NCBI RefSeq assembly: GCF_043641665.1
Contig: NC_092189.1
Span: forward strand, 17,080,833-17,144,832
Direction: 5' to 3'
DNA length: 64,000 bases
Source of the DNA: Enoplosus armatus
Taxonomy: Eukaryota; Chordata; Actinopteri; Centrarchiformes; Enoplosidae
Made by a program: the position numbers and the translations under genes. The notes beneath the pieces were generated by a model. The model was not told the DNA's origin. It did not search any database and saw only the letters and a list, made by a program, of their open reading frames with translations. Shown here piece by piece: positions 63,481 through 64,000 of this stretch. The first letter of the stretch is position 1. Each line of letters opens with the position of its first letter.

Positions 63481-64000
63481 GCGAACCAGTGTTGCTATCG
63501 CCATTTGTATGATTCATCATGTCTCACCCTTTTCTGTAACACCAGGCTGTCCGCTCTGCCTTTGAGTCTACTCGAGTATGTTCCAAGCATACCCTGGCCT
63601 TTAGCAACGTTAAGTTTAGTGTGCTCACTTTCGGTTTCACCTCCAAATAAAGATTATCTGAGAGCATGTTTTTCTTACTCCAAATATTGCAATCATCATT
63701 ATCATGATCGATAGAACAAATTGCCAGAGCTACACAAACAAAACGTTGTAATAAACCAAGGTTTTTCTTTAACAGGGTGCGCCACCAATTAGTATTGCAC
63801 TTTCAGAACACTGGGGGACAGAATGGTCAAAATAAAGGCAGCAGAGGCTGAGATATCCTGACTGTTAGTCCTGAATATGGGTCAAGCTTAAAAAACTCTT
63901 CTAAAGCACTTCCCATGATGCAGCTCAATAGCATCTTTCCTTACACCATCCCTGTCTGGTAAATGCCCGTGTCTTTCAACCTCCATTCCCCCAGTTTGTA

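Larger units (their letters stand above)
52213..64000 (-). other. enox2: enox2 5' region: upstream intron or flank, first exon not found
   Basis: Exon A needs a preceding coding exon that ends with one base of a split codon. I looked for a minus-strand ATG-containing exon with a GT donor in the right phase and did not find one I could defend, nor a CpG-rich promoter. The stretch carries repeats listed separately; the rest, for example 53000-55880 and 56000-59900, is AT-rich with no structure I can name. Confidence 0.5.

Noticed and set aside
63319..63714. 131-codon plus-strand frame
   Set aside because: Very rich in C, Y, H, S and L and overlaps a probable interspersed repeat; no family resemblance.
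1..64000. tRNA, 5S, U6, CRISPR array or phage-like signals
   Set aside because: No matching internal promoters, cloverleaf words or regularly spaced direct repeats were seen; the window is eukaryotic intronic DNA.

Overview
The window looks like vertebrate, almost certainly teleost fish, nuclear DNA. It is AT-rich and gene-poor, with many (CA)n/(TG)n microsatellites, a degenerate LINE reverse-transcriptase fragment and about fourteen diverged copies of a short palindrome-ended element of the ggctgcaactaac type that I know from percomorph fish. There is no operon-like coding density. Most open frames are short, carry no splice-consistent boundaries, or translate microsatellites and low-complexity sequence.

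The one gene I can support is on the minus strand: the 5' part of enox2 (ecto-NOX disulfide-thiol exchanger 2). Three coding exons are readable, in transcript order: exon A at 52212-52066, exon B at 18936-18805 and exon C at 6327-6172. All three have AG acceptors and GT donors, all start and end in phase 1, and joined they give 145 codons. Exons B and C match the start of the ENOX family protein (the SDPNAWATAMNNLGM block, the FDPNLGMM...MMPGLGMVP block and the KEIIHCKSCTLFPPNP block just before the RRM). Exon A is a serine- and proline-containing segment ending in a basic KKRKR patch; I infer it belongs to the same transcript from strand, phase and position. The RRM, the coiled-coil part and the C terminus lie beyond the left edge (lower coordinates). 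The promoter, first exon and start codon were not found; they lie in 52213-64000 or beyond the right edge.

Layout: 1-6171 is intron downstream of exon C, with a CA array, an almost perfect hairpin at 3018-3115, a LINE remnant at 3820-4458 and an unrecognised frame near the left edge. 6328-18804 is a 12.5 kb intron with microsatellites and a large foldback at 17147-17398. 18937-52065 is a 33.1 kb intron rich in short interspersed elements, including a duplicated GATA/CCAAT-like module at 35943-36007 and small tandem duplications. 52213-64000 is upstream intron or 5' flank; it holds further repeats, a diverged direct duplication (61870-62037 and 62582-62719) and a probable interspersed repeat at 63065-63480.

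I did not find a tRNA, rRNA, CRISPR array, or a credible second protein gene. I did not find evidence for a wholly new biological system. The most useful leads are the modular, frame-preserving 5' exons of enox2 with a possible nuclear-localisation patch, the two foldbacks, and the duplicated regulatory-like module.
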